Assembly: GCA_019306065.1 (NCBI GenBank)
Contig: JAFDMF010000004.1
Location: forward strand, 16,189-80,188
DNA from: Deltaproteobacteria bacterium
GTDB lineage: Bacteria; Desulfobacterota; Desulfobacteria; Desulfobacterales; JAFDMD01
Direction of reading: 5' to 3'
Length of the DNA stretch: 64,000 nt
Part shown: positions 63,560 through 64,000 of the stretch, one piece after another
How positions within the stretch are numbered: the first letter of the stretch is position 1
Layout: every line of letters starts with the position of its first letter
Program-made: the position numbers and the translations under genes
Notes under the pieces: model-generated
Database searches by the model: none
Seen by the model: the letters and a program-made list of their open reading frames with translations, nothing else
What the model was told of the DNA's origin: nothing

Positions 63560-64000
63560 TTAAAAATAATATTTTAAGCCAGATCCAATTCCGTATGTTC
63601 TTCTGCTAAGTTCGTCGCCGTCGGAAGTGGTTTCCGTATTATAAAAGGTTGCGGTGCTTCCGAAATTCAACACTACATTATCGTTTAATTTATAATCGAA
63701 GCCAAGCCCTATTGTACTGGAAATTAAAGAAGGTTTGAATTTGGAAGTGGTTTCTATATTAGCTCTGGGGTTGCTATACAGATAACCGGTATAAAATTTC
63801 CATTTGCTGTTTACAGGCTCCCATGTTCCGCCAAGCGATATTTCATATCCGTCGCCAAAACCTTCCTGCCTATTGTCAACGCTGCCAACCGCAAAGATGT
63901 CATTCCATACTACGCCTCCGAAATCGCTTTGCAGATAGTATGTAAGGTTGGTTTTTAATTCAAAAAGTCCGCTATCGGTAAGAAAATTTCTTTTTGCTCC
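63560..64000 (-). CDS. Outer-membrane beta-barrel protein, C-terminal end (FadL/OMPP1-like?)
   Basis: The last 146 codons; the start lies beyond the window. Alternating polar/aromatic strands: FELKTNLTYYLQSDFGG, WNDIFAVGSVDNRQEGF, YEISLGGTWEPVNSKWKFY, GYLYSNPR, STIGLGFDYKLNDN, VVLNFGSTATFYNTE, YGIGSGLKYYF. The final Phe is the usual BAM recognition signal. In this context a FadL/TodX-type fatty-acid channel is a sensible guess; the WxxxYxxGYxYS pattern fits, but the signature part of the family is outside the window. Confidence 0.65.
   Translation of the reverse strand, partial: GAKRNFLTDSGLFELKTNLTYYLQSDFGGVVWNDIFAVGSVDNRQEGFGDGYEISLGGTWEPVNSKWKFYTGYLYSNPRANIETTSKFKPSLISSTIGLGFDYKLNDNVVLNFGSTATFYNTETTSDGDELSRRTYGIGSGLKYYF

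Noticed and set aside
1..64000. CRISPR array, rRNA or tRNA genes
   Set aside because: No regularly spaced identical repeats with unique spacers were seen. No stretch looked like rRNA, and I could not make a convincing tRNA cloverleaf by eye; tRNAscan-SE or Infernal would be decisive.

Overview
The window is AT-rich (roughly one third G+C by eye) and densely packed with bacterial genes. The signs of a Gram-negative anaerobe are an outer-membrane beta-barrel end, lipoprotein genes (lgt, lspA), TRAP and Liv-type transporters, futalosine-pathway menaquinone genes, a corrinoid-activator-like ASKHA ferredoxin, and the order rpsF-rpsR-DUF2232-rplI. That gene order is familiar from Deltaproteobacteria/Desulfobacterota, so a low-GC member of that assemblage or a relative is the best guess. 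This is inference; no rRNA is present to confirm it.

Layout. 1-1.7 kb: end of a restriction-modification pair in which both proteins carry zinc ribbons. 1.8-10.5 kb (minus): GTP-type PEP carboxykinase, nitroreductase, RdgB, a decayed DUF262/AAA pair, a GlcD-like oxidase and the rplI-DUF2232-rpsR-rpsF ribosomal cluster. 11-14.2 kb (minus): glutamine amidotransferase, PHP phosphoesterase and a DpnII-type R-M system. 14.3-24.4 kb: leuS (minus), then lgt, ispF, a formyltransferase/beta-propeller fusion, a cyclase, a MATE exporter and cysS. 24.5-29.1 kb: fused TRAP permease, then a PhcB-like methyltransferase and a sensor kinase broken by single-base homopolymer losses. 29.4-41 kb: ssb, tatA, a deaminase and mqnA (probable menaquinone route), cca, ileS-lspA, pcm, a YqaA-like protein, and remnants of an ATPase/TPR gene and a DinJ-YafQ toxin-antitoxin pair. 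41.3-52.6 kb: ASKHA ferredoxin plus TPR protein, a decayed AAA/DUF4276 pair, a class III aminotransferase, the complete livKHMGF operon and a TIGR02757 protein.

52.8-64 kb is a fatty-acid and central-carbon locus: sucCD, a FadR-type repressor, acyl-CoA dehydrogenase, a fused hydroxyacyl-CoA dehydrogenase/enoyl-CoA hydratase, thiolase, acyl-CoA ligase and the end of an outer-membrane protein that may be FadL-like. A 17-bp site closely resembling the enterobacterial FadR operator lies just upstream of the acyl-CoA dehydrogenase, so regulator, target site and pathway are together. Acyl-CoA ligase, dehydrogenase, hydratase/dehydrogenase and thiolase would degrade fatty acids to acetyl-CoA, with SucCD and PckG connecting to the TCA cycle and gluconeogenesis.

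Two themes recur. Housekeeping genes are intact, while accessory and defence-type genes are repeatedly truncated, frameshifted or internally deleted. Intergenic spaces hold several families of dispersed imperfect palindromes and inverted-repeat elements.
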